Shown in pieces: positions 14,018-24,236 of a stretch of 64,000 bases of DNA. The stretch spans positions 19,868,307 to 19,932,306 of the forward strand of contig NC_026661.2 of the NCBI RefSeq assembly GCF_000004075.3. Reading direction: 5' to 3'. Source of the DNA: Cucumis sativus. Taxonomy: Eukaryota > Streptophyta > Magnoliopsida > Cucurbitales > Cucurbitaceae. Position 1 is the stretch's first letter; every line of letters starts with the position of its first letter. The position numbers were made by a program, and so were the translations under genes. The notes below the pieces were generated by a model that worked only from the letters and a program-made list of their open reading frames with translations, was not told the origin of the DNA and ran no database searches.

Positions 14018-16719
14018 TAATTTATAGGTTCCCCATTTTCTCTATTATTCCCACACTTTCTTTAAATCAATCAAATTTTATTTTTCCCTAATATCTCACG
14101 GCCACTTTCCTAATATTACTTTTCTTTTTCTTTTTTAAATTATTTCATTTTATTTATTAAAAAAACAAAAAGCAATATTTTTACTAAGCTCTCTGTTTTT
14201 AATCTAATTTAAAAATCAGAAAAACAAAAACACAATAAGTGTTATCCACTAGAGTTTTAACTTTTAGGTTGGAGAGATTTTATTATATGGTTCTTGTATA
14301 TACCAATATAGCTCATGAGTTACACTTCCATAATGCCATATTAATTAACATTTTCGTTATATTATATGTCTGTGCAAGATCTTACATATGTTGGACTTTA
14401 CAACGACTGTTTAATGGACCTTTGGCTTACTTTTCTTTTAGGAGAGTCAACCAAAAACTGAAAAGTTAGACCAATCTAAATTAATCTCAACTCGTTTATT
14501 TTTGGGTTTTAGTAAAAATAAAAATAGACATTTTGGTTTGCATTTGAAGAAAACAAAAATATATTGGTTTGAACGTTTTAATTAATTTGATGGACAAACT
14601 AATAAAATCCAAATCCAACCTTTGCATAGGTGTTATTTAGAAAATTTATACAAATTACTCATGTTAAAATTCTTTAACACAAAGGAACAATGTTATTGAC
14701 GTAGTTAAACGAGACTATTTTATAGGCAAGTTCTTTAACACAAAAGCACAATTACATGTGTTAGTATTGATATCATTGGTGTTTCTAATACTGAACGTGT
14801 ATAATGTCAATCCAACTCATAACTTTTGAGTTTTTGCTTACCAAATTATTGAGTTGTTGTCAACACATGTAAGAATTCAAATTAGAGACTTAACCTCTAG
14901 ACATATTGATAAGTTAAGAACTATACTACATATTTATTACACTCACGTAAAAGCTCAACGACTAAGATCGTATCATACCAATATTGTTTATTACCTTTTT
15001 TTCTTTTTTACAACAAAACAAAAATAAGGAAATGAGTATTGAAACTTTCAACCCTATAACAGAATCTGATCCATATTTTAATTAGTGGAGTATATTGGAT
15101 TGAATAATAATTCAAAATTTGTCACCTCTTTAAGTTAGTCACGTTTATTTTTTGAAAAAATGATGGAATAGGTTAATGTTGTAGCTATATAGCTAGCTAG
15201 CTAATATAGGAACATAAATTATATCTCAATTAATAATTGAATTGTTATTTTGGGATGTCATGAAATAATTTTAGCATGTATTAGTTATAATTCGTTACAA
15301 TTGTTTTATTTATTACCGTGCATTATTAATTTATTGCATATGCTCAAATAATATATGTATAATTATTGGATGGGTTTTCTTCTTCTTCTTCACTTATATA
15401 ATTGGCCACATTTAATTTTATTGTTTTTAGATATAAATACATATTTCCATTTTTATCTTATTTAAATTAAAATGGGTAAATATTAAATTATGTGTTTTCT
15501 CAAGGCTTTTATGATATACCTATTTTGTATGTTACTCTCTAGATCTTATTGAGCTTTCAGTTTTGTATTTATGGTATCGTTGAAGCTAAGAAGAAGTTTT
15601 AGAATGAGTGTTAAATTTTTTAAGTTATATTTGATTAATTGGCCATTTTAATTAACTTAATAAATCCAAGGAAATGCATGTGATGCTAATAGTATTGCTT
15701 AAATATATTGTGCAAAATTCAAAGTATGTTTAAGCGTAACATGGTTAACTATATATAATCTCGTTACATTGGAACATTGGTAAAGTTTTAATATGATTAG
15801 GAAAAAAATGTTTGTGTTGAGAACCCAAAGAACTGATAAAAAATTTAAGCTTAAATATACATTACCATATTGTTATGAGACAGACATACCTAAGAAATCA
15901 TCTTATATGTAGAAACTAAATAAACACAAATTAAAATTTAAAAGTTCATTGTTTAAAATTGTATAGGACGAATAAAATAGAGCATAATTAAATTGAGATA
16001 CAACTTATTGAGAGATTCAAACTTCTCACCCCACGTAATGTTAAAATATAAATTTATATTTATATAAATTTTTTTACTAGTTTTACAAACTTCCAATCTT
16101 ATCGACAGATCTTCTAAAAACAAACTAAAAGTAAATACTTTTAGACTGTTTGAAGAATTGGAATACAATCAAATTACAATAAGGAAAAAATTTATCAAGG
16201 GACTAGAGGACACACACCATATTAACATTCTCGATTTTTATATTATATTAAGTAATATTTTATTACGATTAAATTATGCCTTTGACATTGTGTCCTCTCT
16301 TCAAAATCTCAAGAAACAAGATTAAAATACATGAAAATTTGAGAGCAAAACAAAAATAGAAAGTAGTAGAAAAGATGATCGAATTGAAAACTAAGGAGGA
16401 ATGAAATAGGTTTTGTATCGAACACGTAGCACAAAACTCCAAATCCAAACATGAGTTTGGATTATTTAATTCACTATGGTCTAGAGAACAACTCATTAAC
16501 ATTTGAAGAGGTTTTTAAGTGAAGGAGTGGTTTGGTCCAAAAAGTTGGTGACCGTGGAACCTAAAAATATGAAAATTATGGTGTGTGAAGTTATTGAGGG
16601 TATGAGAGTTTTGGTGATTTTGTAAGTGCCACCAAACTTTATAAGTAGTACAATTATTGTTCCAACAATCTCACATATTAGAAAAAGAAGGAAAGAAAAG
16701 TAAATATATGTAAGGGGGG

Positions 16720-16759
16720 GAAGTAGAGAAGTAGAGAAGTAGAGAAGTAGAGAAGTAGA
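16720..16759. repeat. (GAAGTAGA)5 tandem repeat
   Basis: Five perfect copies of an 8-base purine-rich unit follow a run of seven G residues. Seen directly; no gene is attached to it. Confidence 0.9.
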
Positions 16760-17589
16760 AAGTAAAATGAAAAATAGAAAAAGAAAAGGGAAAGGCGTGG
16801 GAATGACAGAAAGTCAATTTTCATAATTGCATTTCATTGGTCCAATCAATTATCATTCAAACTCCATCCTCTCCCAAATCATTTGGATCTTCTCGGTCCC
16901 ACCTTCCCTTTTCAAATCTATCTCTAAATATAACAACATTACTACATCTTCCCACGTCCCAACTCTTCTCCCCCACTCATTCTAACTCTCTACCAATTTC
17001 AAAACAAAACAAATGGGTACTTACAAAATTCTTCTCAACATTCAAATACGTAGTTACACTATGAAGCACAATTTACAATATTTATACCATATCCTCCACA
17101 TTGTCAATGATACTATTCTTATATCACTTTCAATTATTTATAATCTTCTAATAATAAATCATTTGAAAATTTACCAATTGAGAACTGAATTTTAGGTCCA
17201 TTTATAAAGATTAATTGTGATTTTAATTTCATATATATTGGAGGCTGTTAGCCCATCAGTAGATGTGACCAATCACATCACAAGCGCAGGTTTTAAGGGC
17301 TTCTTTTTTGCACTTACTTTTATTTACTCTTTCAAAATGTTTATTATCGGAGAATGAGCATTTAGTCATAAAATAACATTTTTACTTCATTTCTAAGATA
17401 AATATAGAAAGAAATTGAAATTATAAGGAGTGTTTATAGACATATTTTTCAAAAGCTAAAACCATTCAAGTCATGGGAGCTAATAAACTAAAACTGAAAT
17501 TACACAATCAAAAGGAAGCAAAGTAAGAAGGATGAATGTAAATAAAATTTGAATAAATAATAATATAATTTGATACGATTATTTGGTGG

Positions 17590-17900
17590 GGCCCGGTCAA
17601 AGAGAAGTCCTTAAACCGACAAAGAAACGTGCAATGACCACTTCCTTCCTCTTCAGATCATAAAACATTTCCCCTTTTTCTTTGCCTTTCATTTTATTTT
17701 ATTTTTTCAAATGTTTCGCAAATCTCCACTTTTCCATTGCACGTGCGAGACCCATCTACTTCTAAATCTCTCATTGGGTTGGGCTTTTCTTCCTCCCCCG
17801 AAAACATCGGCCCACCTCTCCCCTATTGGGCCCGGCCCCCTTTATTTTTTCTTCTCACCCTTAAATACTCTTCTTATATACCATCGTAGATATGTTCAAG
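17590..17900 (+). promoter_or_regulatory. Orphan promoter-like island with TGGGCC/GGCCCA elements
   Basis: A GC-richer island within AT-rich spacer. It carries several TGGGCY-type (site II) elements, including GGGGCCCGG near 17,587, GGCCCA near 17,809 and TGGGCCCGG near 17,825, then a TATA-like 'cttatatacc' near 17,872. Such elements are typical of housekeeping promoters in plants. No gene follows downstream on the plus strand that I can recognise, so it may be a relic, a promoter of a non-coding transcript, or chance. Confidence 0.3.
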
Positions 17901-18414
17901 TCTTTTCAACATCATATATTCAAAAATAGCATTACTTCTCATACTGCATTCCTAATATATATTCAATTTCCAATCAACTTCCAAATACAACCATGCCATT
18001 TTCGGCTTCATTTCCTATTCAACTTCCATCCTCTATACATAAAGAACTTACTCCATAAAATCATTATTTTTTTAATACAAATAATAATTTTAATGCAACC
18101 AAAGACTTTTCCAACATTAGATTTATTAAAATTAAATTAATATATATATATATATATATAAATACACATCCAAATAACATCTACAAGTTCAACTATAATT
18201 TATTACATAGCGGATTCTTCTTATTCCAATTTTTAAAAATCTTTTTAATCATTTTTCTTGGTATAAATGATACAGCTAAGTAGTGAATAATTCTTTCAAA
18301 ATTTATAAAGAAAAGTGTGCATTTCACTCTGATAAAAAAAAAGGGATAGTCAAAACTATAATCTAGAAAATTAGGTGGGAAAAACAACCTGTGCTCGTCA
18401 AAATTTGACCTTAC

Positions 18415-18702
18415 CTTGAGAAACAGAATTCAGCTCTGTGAAGAATATCGGTTAAGTGCAGCAGCAGGCTCCAGGAGTCAAAGGGGGTGATGCAATGCCT
18501 GAAGATGTGAATTATTAACGTTACCAAACCCATACTCTTTTCGGGCTAGGCAGGTGTGATACTCACCCACAAATACTTCTTTCTTTTACTTACCTTTCCA
18601 TTTTTAGGCCGCTGCCATCGTCACAATGTTCCTCATAACAATGGGTCCTGACGTCTAGCACTTTTATGAAATGTGTTCCATTAGAAAAACACAAAGATCT
18701 GA
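18415..18702 (-). other. Exon-like segments of an unidentified minus-strand transcript
   Basis: Two GC-richer segments with good splice-like borders lie downstream of the 19-kb gene. Segment A (about 18,594-18,702) is preceded by a TTCAG acceptor-like site and ends at AAAG|gtaagt. Segment B (18,415-18,498, 84 nt) lies between a CTTCAG acceptor and a CAAG|gtaagg donor. One reading frame stays open through A and B with matching phase (2). I do not recognise the encoded peptide. It could be a spliced 3' UTR or alternative 3' exons of the 19-kb gene, or a separate non-coding RNA. Only splice-site grammar and composition support it. Confidence 0.3.
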
Positions 18703-19009
18703 ACCAAACACAGCCCTCTCTAATAATATATAAAAACAAGTGAAATGAATGCATATAAAGACCAAAGGATTAATAATAAATATGAACAAAAAGAACAGAT
18801 AGAAGAACAAACTTCTTACACAAGGGTTAGTTCTGTACACTAATAAGATGTATCTATTCTTATTTAAGTCAGACCCATAAAGGAAAAGGATTAAAGAAAA
18901 GTTACTAAACTACATAAACTGAAAAGTCAAATCTCTAAAATTAATCCTAATGCAAATATTTTGCACAAATTCACCTCAGTTGACCTTTGGTAAATGAGAA
19001 TTTGTAATC

Positions 19010-19999
19010 TCATTCATTCCCAATGTCATTAATGCTCTTCTCTGAGCATGCAAGGTCGTTGCCACCATTATCAAAGGCATTCTCAGATGCTGCAGTTTCC
19101 TCTTTGTTATTGTCCATGAGATGGAAGCGCCAACCCTCAGTTTCCAAGCACTGAACCCTTCTTCTTAGATCTTCTAACTCTCTTTCCATGAAAAATACCC
19201 TTTCCTTCAAAGTTAAATTCTCTTCCTCAAGCTGGGATATGTGACAATCTCGATCATCCACTCTATTCTCCAAAAGAGTACTCTGTTCTTCACCCACAGA
19301 AGTTGGGCAAATCATTTCAAACCTACTTAAATCATGATCCAGCCGTCTCTCCACCTCCAAATGTCCTTCCACATCGCTATCACCAGATTCCCCAACTTCA
19401 TCTTCTTCTTCTTCTTCATCTTCGTCCTCATAGTCTTTAGCTGACCGAAGCCTAATCAGACCCTTCATCGAGCCATACCCATCAAGACCCCACTCCTCCT
19501 TAGCCATATCAACAAGAACTTCTCTAAGAGGCGAAAATATGGGAGTCGGCAACACCGCAGGAGTGACAGGATAAGGCGAAACCAACGACGCAATACCACC
19601 GGATCGTTTGGCTCGAATTAAGAAGGAAGTGGTATTCCGAGGCGCGAATGGAGGAAAACGGTAATTGGACTTCTTCTTAGGATAGAAACGCCTCGATTTC
19701 AAGCGATTTTGGTACTGTAGTTCGTTCCAATTCGAGGTTTTATAGGATATTGCAGTTAAGTCTTTTCGCCTCATATCAGGCCTTTTCCCTTTTCTAAAAC
19801 ATCGGCCATGAATAGAAGTAGAAGGTGTGGAGAGCGACCTTTGAGAGGCTTGAAGAAACTTACCTCGATTCTCCAACGGTAGAACCGGAGGCAAATTGGG
19901 AGGCTGAGTCCAAACAACGAAGTTATGATTCATTAAGATCTGAGTATGATCCATATCATTCATCAAATCGAAACAAAATTCAAAATTCGGAAACCCCAA
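19010..19999 (-). CDS. Plant protein with HEXIM-like domain order (basic patch, PxNTTxFL motif, acidic tract, coiled coil)
   Basis: A single uninterrupted exon of 329 codons from the first Met; Met16 (19,954) is an equally likely start, giving about 314 residues. In order it has a Pro-rich N-terminus (33-42), a basic stretch around 99-113 (KSRRFYPKKK), the motif APRNTTSFLI (119-128), a Pro-rich conserved-looking block (140-185), a Glu/Asp run (189-210), and a heptad-rich coiled coil (about 252-287). Animal HEXIM1 has an Arg/Lys RNA-binding motif, then APYNTTQFLM, then an acidic region, then a C-terminal coiled-coil dimerisation domain at similar total length (359). Eight of ten motif positions match, and the Phe needed for P-TEFb inhibition in HEXIM1 is kept, but the Tyr is Arg. 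By inference it could be a nuclear RNA-binding regulator of transcription kinases; this is unproven. I recall no established name. No intron interrupts the ORF; a 5' UTR intron is possible upstream (20.0-20.3 kb). Confidence 0.7.
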   Translation of the reverse strand: MGFPNFEFCFDLMNDMDHTQILMNHNFVVWTQPPNLPPVLPLENRGKFLQASQRSLSTPSTSIHGRCFRKGKRPDMRRKDLTAISYKTSNWNELQYQNRLKSRRFYPKKKSNYRFPPFAPRNTTSFLIRAKRSGGIASLVSPYPVTPAVLPTPIFSPLREVLVDMAKEEWGLDGYGSMKGLIRLRSAKDYEDEDEEEEEDEVGESGDSDVEGHLEVERRLDHDLSRFEMICPTSVGEEQSTLLENRVDDRDCHISQLEEENLTLKERVFFMERELEDLRRRVQCLETEGWRFHLMDNNKEETAASENAFDNGGNDLACSEKSINDIGNE

Positions 20000-20340
20000 T
20001 TACAGAAAAACACATAAAAAAAAAAAAAGCAAGAAAGAAACCGGTAGAACAAAAACAGAAAATTAGGGCATGGGAGATTCAAGTATGAACAAGAACAAAC
20101 AATCCAACCGATTGTTGAAACCCTAGAAATGGAAAGAAGAGAAGTTTGTCAGTAGTAGGCAACACAATTGAAAGGGAGAAGTCAAAAAAAGGAATTACTT
20201 CGTGAATCTGTATTGTGTTGTAGTTTCATAATTTGTGGGATTATGAATCTGAAATTAGGGTTTGGAGTAAAGAAGAGAGAGAGAAGATTATAAACACATA
20301 AAATTCTTCAGCTTCGTCTTTAGCGGAGATATCGTTGGCG
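20000..20340 (-). promoter_or_regulatory. 5' leader and promoter region of the HEXIM-like gene
   Basis: On the minus strand this is pyrimidine-rich with a long T-run (about 20,018-20,029), typical of a plant 5' leader or of the tail of a 5' UTR intron. Composition turns AT-rich beyond about 20,400. The exact transcription start cannot be set. Confidence 0.35.
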
Positions 20341-21417
20341 GAACCGAAACCCTCTGTTCATTTGATTAATTAAGCGCTGAATCATTTTTATATTAAGAAA
20401 AAGAAAACCTTTTTTTAATCGATTAATTGATTAATATAATTTGAAATTAAGTTTTCATGAAAACTACAAATGAAAATAAAATAATATTTTAACGTATTAA
20501 ATTATTATGGAAATTATCCAACTACCCTCACACCAATCGTTTTCTTCCTCCTCAATTTTTATTTTTTTTAAAAAGGTTCATTTTTATCCAACACGTCATC
20601 TTGTTTTATTAGTAAAAGAAAATACATTTTAGTCCACAATTTCTTTTGATAGATATTGTTTCTGTTTTGTCTTTGTTCTATTATCCAAATTTGTATCTTT
20701 CACCTTTCTTCCACTTTTACTTATTTTAAACCCAAAATTATTGAGCTTCAACTAGTTTTAACTGTATATTAAGTCCCTCCAATCTTATTTACACTCAAAC
20801 TTGTTATCATTTTACAAACTTTACATTCAAATTTTTCTTTTTGTGTGTAGAGAATTAGTATTGATAAATGAACGTGGAGAGTTCAAATCTTTTAAACAAA
20901 TTAAAATTGTAACGTTGTAATAATCACTAAACATAGAAAATAACTTTTAGATTTGAAAATTACCAAATGGATGATATAAGAAAAAAAAAAGTAAAAATTG
21001 CAAAAACTACTCTATGTGTTAGTTACAATCACACCACTAAACTTTAATTTGATTGAATAACCTCTTATAGTTTTATGGTCGTTGCAATTAGGTCCATTCA
21101 TTGATCTAGTTTAAGGGGTTTCAATCACTATAGCCTAAATAAGGGTGCATTATTAGAACTTGAACTCAATGTTATATATTTTTTATAAATGTCCTAAAGA
21201 GCTTCAATTTCATAAACAATTAAATTAGTTAAATTAGTTGAAGGAAGATGACTAAAATCTTCATTAGATGGAGTCAAAATTTCATATACATACACTGATG
21301 TAGCTGAAAGGAGATGACAAGAATAAGAAATATAGGAGAGAGAGAGAGATTGGAAAGAAGAGAAATCAGACGGAGAAAGTGATCAATATGACATCAAAAA
21401 GATGGACGGAGAAAAAT
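20341..21417. other. AT-rich spacer, nothing recognised
   Basis: No gene, no exon chain and no strong repeat seen. An AG-rich stretch (about 21,300-21,370) immediately precedes the breakpoint of the inverted callose synthase fragment. Confidence 0.6.
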
Positions 21418-22236
21418 GTAAGCATGGCTATTGTACTTAATTATCCCTTATTTCAGGTTTATGGCCTTTCTTGGGTTGTGATCATTTCAATATTGCTCCT
21501 GATGAAGGTGAGAAAAATGTTGCTGCGGATCCTCCTCCCTTGTTTGAGTCAACAAACCATAAACTTTGTGTTTAGAAACTGATTATTCGAAATGAATAAT
21601 ATGAAACCACTACCTTCCAGTCACTGATGCGATTATCCTAATACCATTTAAACTTTGTAGGCGGTATCCGTTGGACGACGCAAATTCAGTGCAAGCTTTC
21701 AGTTGTTATTTAGGCTGGCTGAGGGTTTTATTTTCATCATTTGTGTGGCTGGCTTCATTACTTTAGTTGCAATCCCTCATATGACAATCAGGGACATCAT
21801 ACTTTGCATCCTCGCGTTCCTACCGACAGGATGGGGCCTGCTCTTGGTTAGTTTACTTCAACATCTCCATACTAAATACACTTTTGACATTAGCTTTGCA
21901 TTCCTTTGTACTCACTCATTTATCGATTGTCTTCGTCTTCATGATTCAGTACAGATTCCTTAAGCTTGTAAGCCCTTAATTCATCAAACTCGATTATGGG
22001 GATCTGTTCGTGCCTTGGCTCGAAGTTACGAAATCGTGATGGGGTTGCTTCTGTTCACACTTATAGCATTTCTGGCTTGGTTTCCATTTGTTTCAGAGTT
22101 CCAAACACGAATGTTGTTCAATCAAGCATTCAGCAGAGGTTTGCAAATTTCTCGTATTCTTGGGGGGCCTAGAAAAAAGGAAAAGAGTTCAACCACAGAC
22201 AAAGAGTAAATATTCCCAAAACAATACAAAGATAAA
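21418..22236 (+). pseudogene. Inverted, truncated copy of the callose synthase 3' end (exons 40-42)
   Basis: Copies of exons 40 (21,457-21,507), 41 (21,661-21,846) and 42 (21,955-22,209) lie on the plus strand, with both intervening introns retained and nearly identical to the functional gene's 24,205-25,027 minus-strand region. All three exon lengths (51, 186 and 255 nt) are unchanged. The copy is not functional as a callose synthase. It lacks exons 1-39, and in the last exon ATTGCTCAAGC has become ATTCCTTAAGC, an in-frame TAA at 21,961-21,963 after two codons. Because introns are kept, this is a DNA-level duplication rather than a retrocopy. Homology starts abruptly near 21,418 and stops near 22,236, about 25 bp past the copied stop codon. 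Confidence 0.9.
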
Positions 22237-22560
22237 GGCGCCTTAGATTGGTTCCAAACTCTGATCGAAACAATCACAGAGAATAATCCAAAATAAAAAA
22301 ACAGAGCAGCATCCTTCAAAATCTGCTCTGTTTTCGGAACTGAAATGTTCAGTGATTGCGATTCCAATTTTTGGAGCGAAAGTGAGAATTTAGAGGATGA
22401 AGAAGATTAGAAAGAAACGGATTCTTGGCTGGCTTGTTCAGATTGATATTTAAGTGATTCTTAAGTTGTTTGTGAAGGAGGAGGAGATCGAGATGTGTAA
22501 TTCTTGTGAAGAAAGTTGTTGCGAGGACTAGATGTGTAAATACTTTATTTGCTCCTACAT
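22237..22560 (-). pseudogene. Possible 5' exon fragment of an unrelated gene fused to the duplication breakpoint
   Basis: Immediately beyond the callose synthase fragment, the minus strand has a leader-like CT-rich region (about 22,368-22,560) followed by an ATG at 22,367. The ATG opens a frame beginning MESQSLNISVPKTEQILKDA, then a hydrophobic segment, and runs about 42 codons before reaching the breakpoint near 22,240. Beyond that, the same frame continues for about 38 codons in antisense callose synthase sequence and ends near 22,122. I do not recognise the protein. It looks like a truncated first exon joined to foreign DNA; whether it is transcribed is unknown. Confidence 0.35.
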
Positions 22561-23200
22561 ACCTCAACCCTCAATTTTTGCTTACAAAACTTCTTTTCTT
22601 TATTAATTTAATTTGGTTGAGATTGTTTGGGGTGGTTTGGATTCAATTCACATGCATCCTAACAAAATTTACATGAAGTAAGTCAACTTAAAAAATTTCT
22701 AGAGATCACTCAACATAGGATTCATGAATACTTTTGTAGTTCTTATGATCAGAGCTATAGAATAGAAAAGTTTACCTTGTTAGAATAAGTATAATTTTAA
22801 TTCTTTTAAATTTTTAACAATATTTTCATATCCTTAAATCTCTCATGTACTTCTCCTAGTTTTTTTCTCAAATCTTATCAAGTTGTATTTTTTTTAAATT
22901 TGTATTTTTAATTTACGGTCATATTTCCAAAAAATAAGTTTCATCAATTTCCTAAATGACTAAAATTTTAACTTTTATAGTCAAACTAAACTTACCAAAA
23001 TTCACCTAATTAAACTTGTGAAATCATATATTAGCCTACTATAATTTATTATACTAAAGAATATCAATTGATTAATCTTAAATGTAGGGGAGGATAAACT
23101 TAGAAAATTGATTGGATAATAACTAGAATTAAAATCTCAAAAATTAAAAATTAAAAATAAAAAATAAAAAATAAAAAATAAAAAAAAAAAAATAAAAAAT

Positions 23201-23237
<37 letters not shown>

Positions 23238-24204
23238 AAATGATATTTTAACAAACAAATTAATAAAAATAAACTAAACAACTTTAGTTTATGAAATTTT
23301 AATAAGCAAAATAAGAAGGGAAGGGAAGAGGGCAATAAGAACAAAATGATATTTTAACCAACAAAATAATAAAAACAAATAAATGAAGTAAAAGACTAAA
23401 CGAGAATGTGAATGATTGAGAAGGAAAAATAGGAATTAAATCTCTATTCCTTTCCCAGATCAGGAAAAGAACTATTTCAGTCAGTTACTTTCTTTTCTCC
23501 AAACAGACCTTTAATGTTTAACACTCATAACAAAAAAAAAAAATGTTATGGTAGTTCTACATTGAAAATGGATATATAAATACCTGAGCTTTCAAAGTGT
23601 GTTAACGATGGTAGAATAACTATGTCACCACATATGTTGTTGTTCATCAAGTCGGAGAGTTCAATTAACCGAACTTATTTAGCAATAATTTGAAACATTA
23701 AAATAGAATGCATACAAATAAAACAACAAACTTTAAAAGGAGAAAATAAATTACAAAACTTACCTTATAAGTAGAAGATAAAAGTTGAACAAGGAAGCTG
23801 AGAGGAGGTTGAACAAAAAATTTCAAAACTAAAATAAAAAATAAGAATGATTTTAAATATGAAAACAAATACATATAAATAAAATAACAAACTTAGCTAA
23901 TTTGACAAACTCAGAAGTTAGAAGTTGGAGAATCTAAGTTAAGGGCTACTTCAAAAAATGAAAATAGAAAAAAAAGCGATGCTGTCATAATCTTCATCCT
24001 TATAATAATCCACAACCGAATTCAAGTAAAATATATGTATAATGCATTCACACTATATGATGACTCTACATATGATCATTTGAACAAATGACCACCATCT
24101 TCAGTATAATAATCATCTCAATAAGAGAAGGCAAGCCATAAATATAGAGAGCCAGAGGAAATAGAGGTATTTACAATAATAATATCTACAGTTTAGAATT
24201 GTGG
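22561..24204. other. Spacer between the two arms of the inverted duplication
   Basis: AT-rich DNA separating the inverted copy (ending about 22,236) from the real gene's 3' end (24,237). It holds an A-rich 7-mer repeat (23,140-23,240). No gene is recognised, and open frames here are generated by the A/T-rich repeat. Confidence 0.6.
23140..23240. repeat. AAATAAA-type heptamer microsatellite
   Basis: About a dozen head-to-tail copies of an A-rich 6-7-base unit with one T, slightly irregular. Seen directly. Confidence 0.85.
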
Positions 24205-24236
24205 TCATCTTTATCTTTGTATTGTTTTGTGAATAT

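Larger units (their letters stand above)
741..18400. other. Long AT-rich spacer with no supported gene
   Basis: About 17.7 kb in which I see no open reading frame with family similarity, no credible exon chain and no known RNA gene. Open stretches near 1.6-2.0, 12.2-12.6, 13.4-13.8 and 16.3-17.2 kb translate to low-complexity, pyrimidine-driven peptides (Phe/Leu/Ser/Ile-rich) and are not believed. The stretch contains simple repeats, a cucurbit-type dispersed repeat (about 7.64-7.85 kb), an ACACGTGGC G-box-like site near 10.91 kb, and GC-richer promoter-like islands near 9.0-9.3, 13.6-13.8, 16.8-17.0 and 17.6-17.9 kb, each without a following gene. Confidence 0.6.

Noticed and set aside
18415..18740. 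TPP riboswitch or 5S-mimic exon
   Set aside because: Compared from memory with the plant TPP aptamer and the TFIIIA 5S-like exon; the core motifs are not present.
21418..22236. Retrocopy explanation for the callose synthase 3' fragment
   Set aside because: Both introns are retained at full similarity and there is no poly(A) tail, so it is a DNA duplication.
23144..23344. 66-codon minus-strand frame
   Set aside because: Most of it is a translation of the A-rich heptamer microsatellite.
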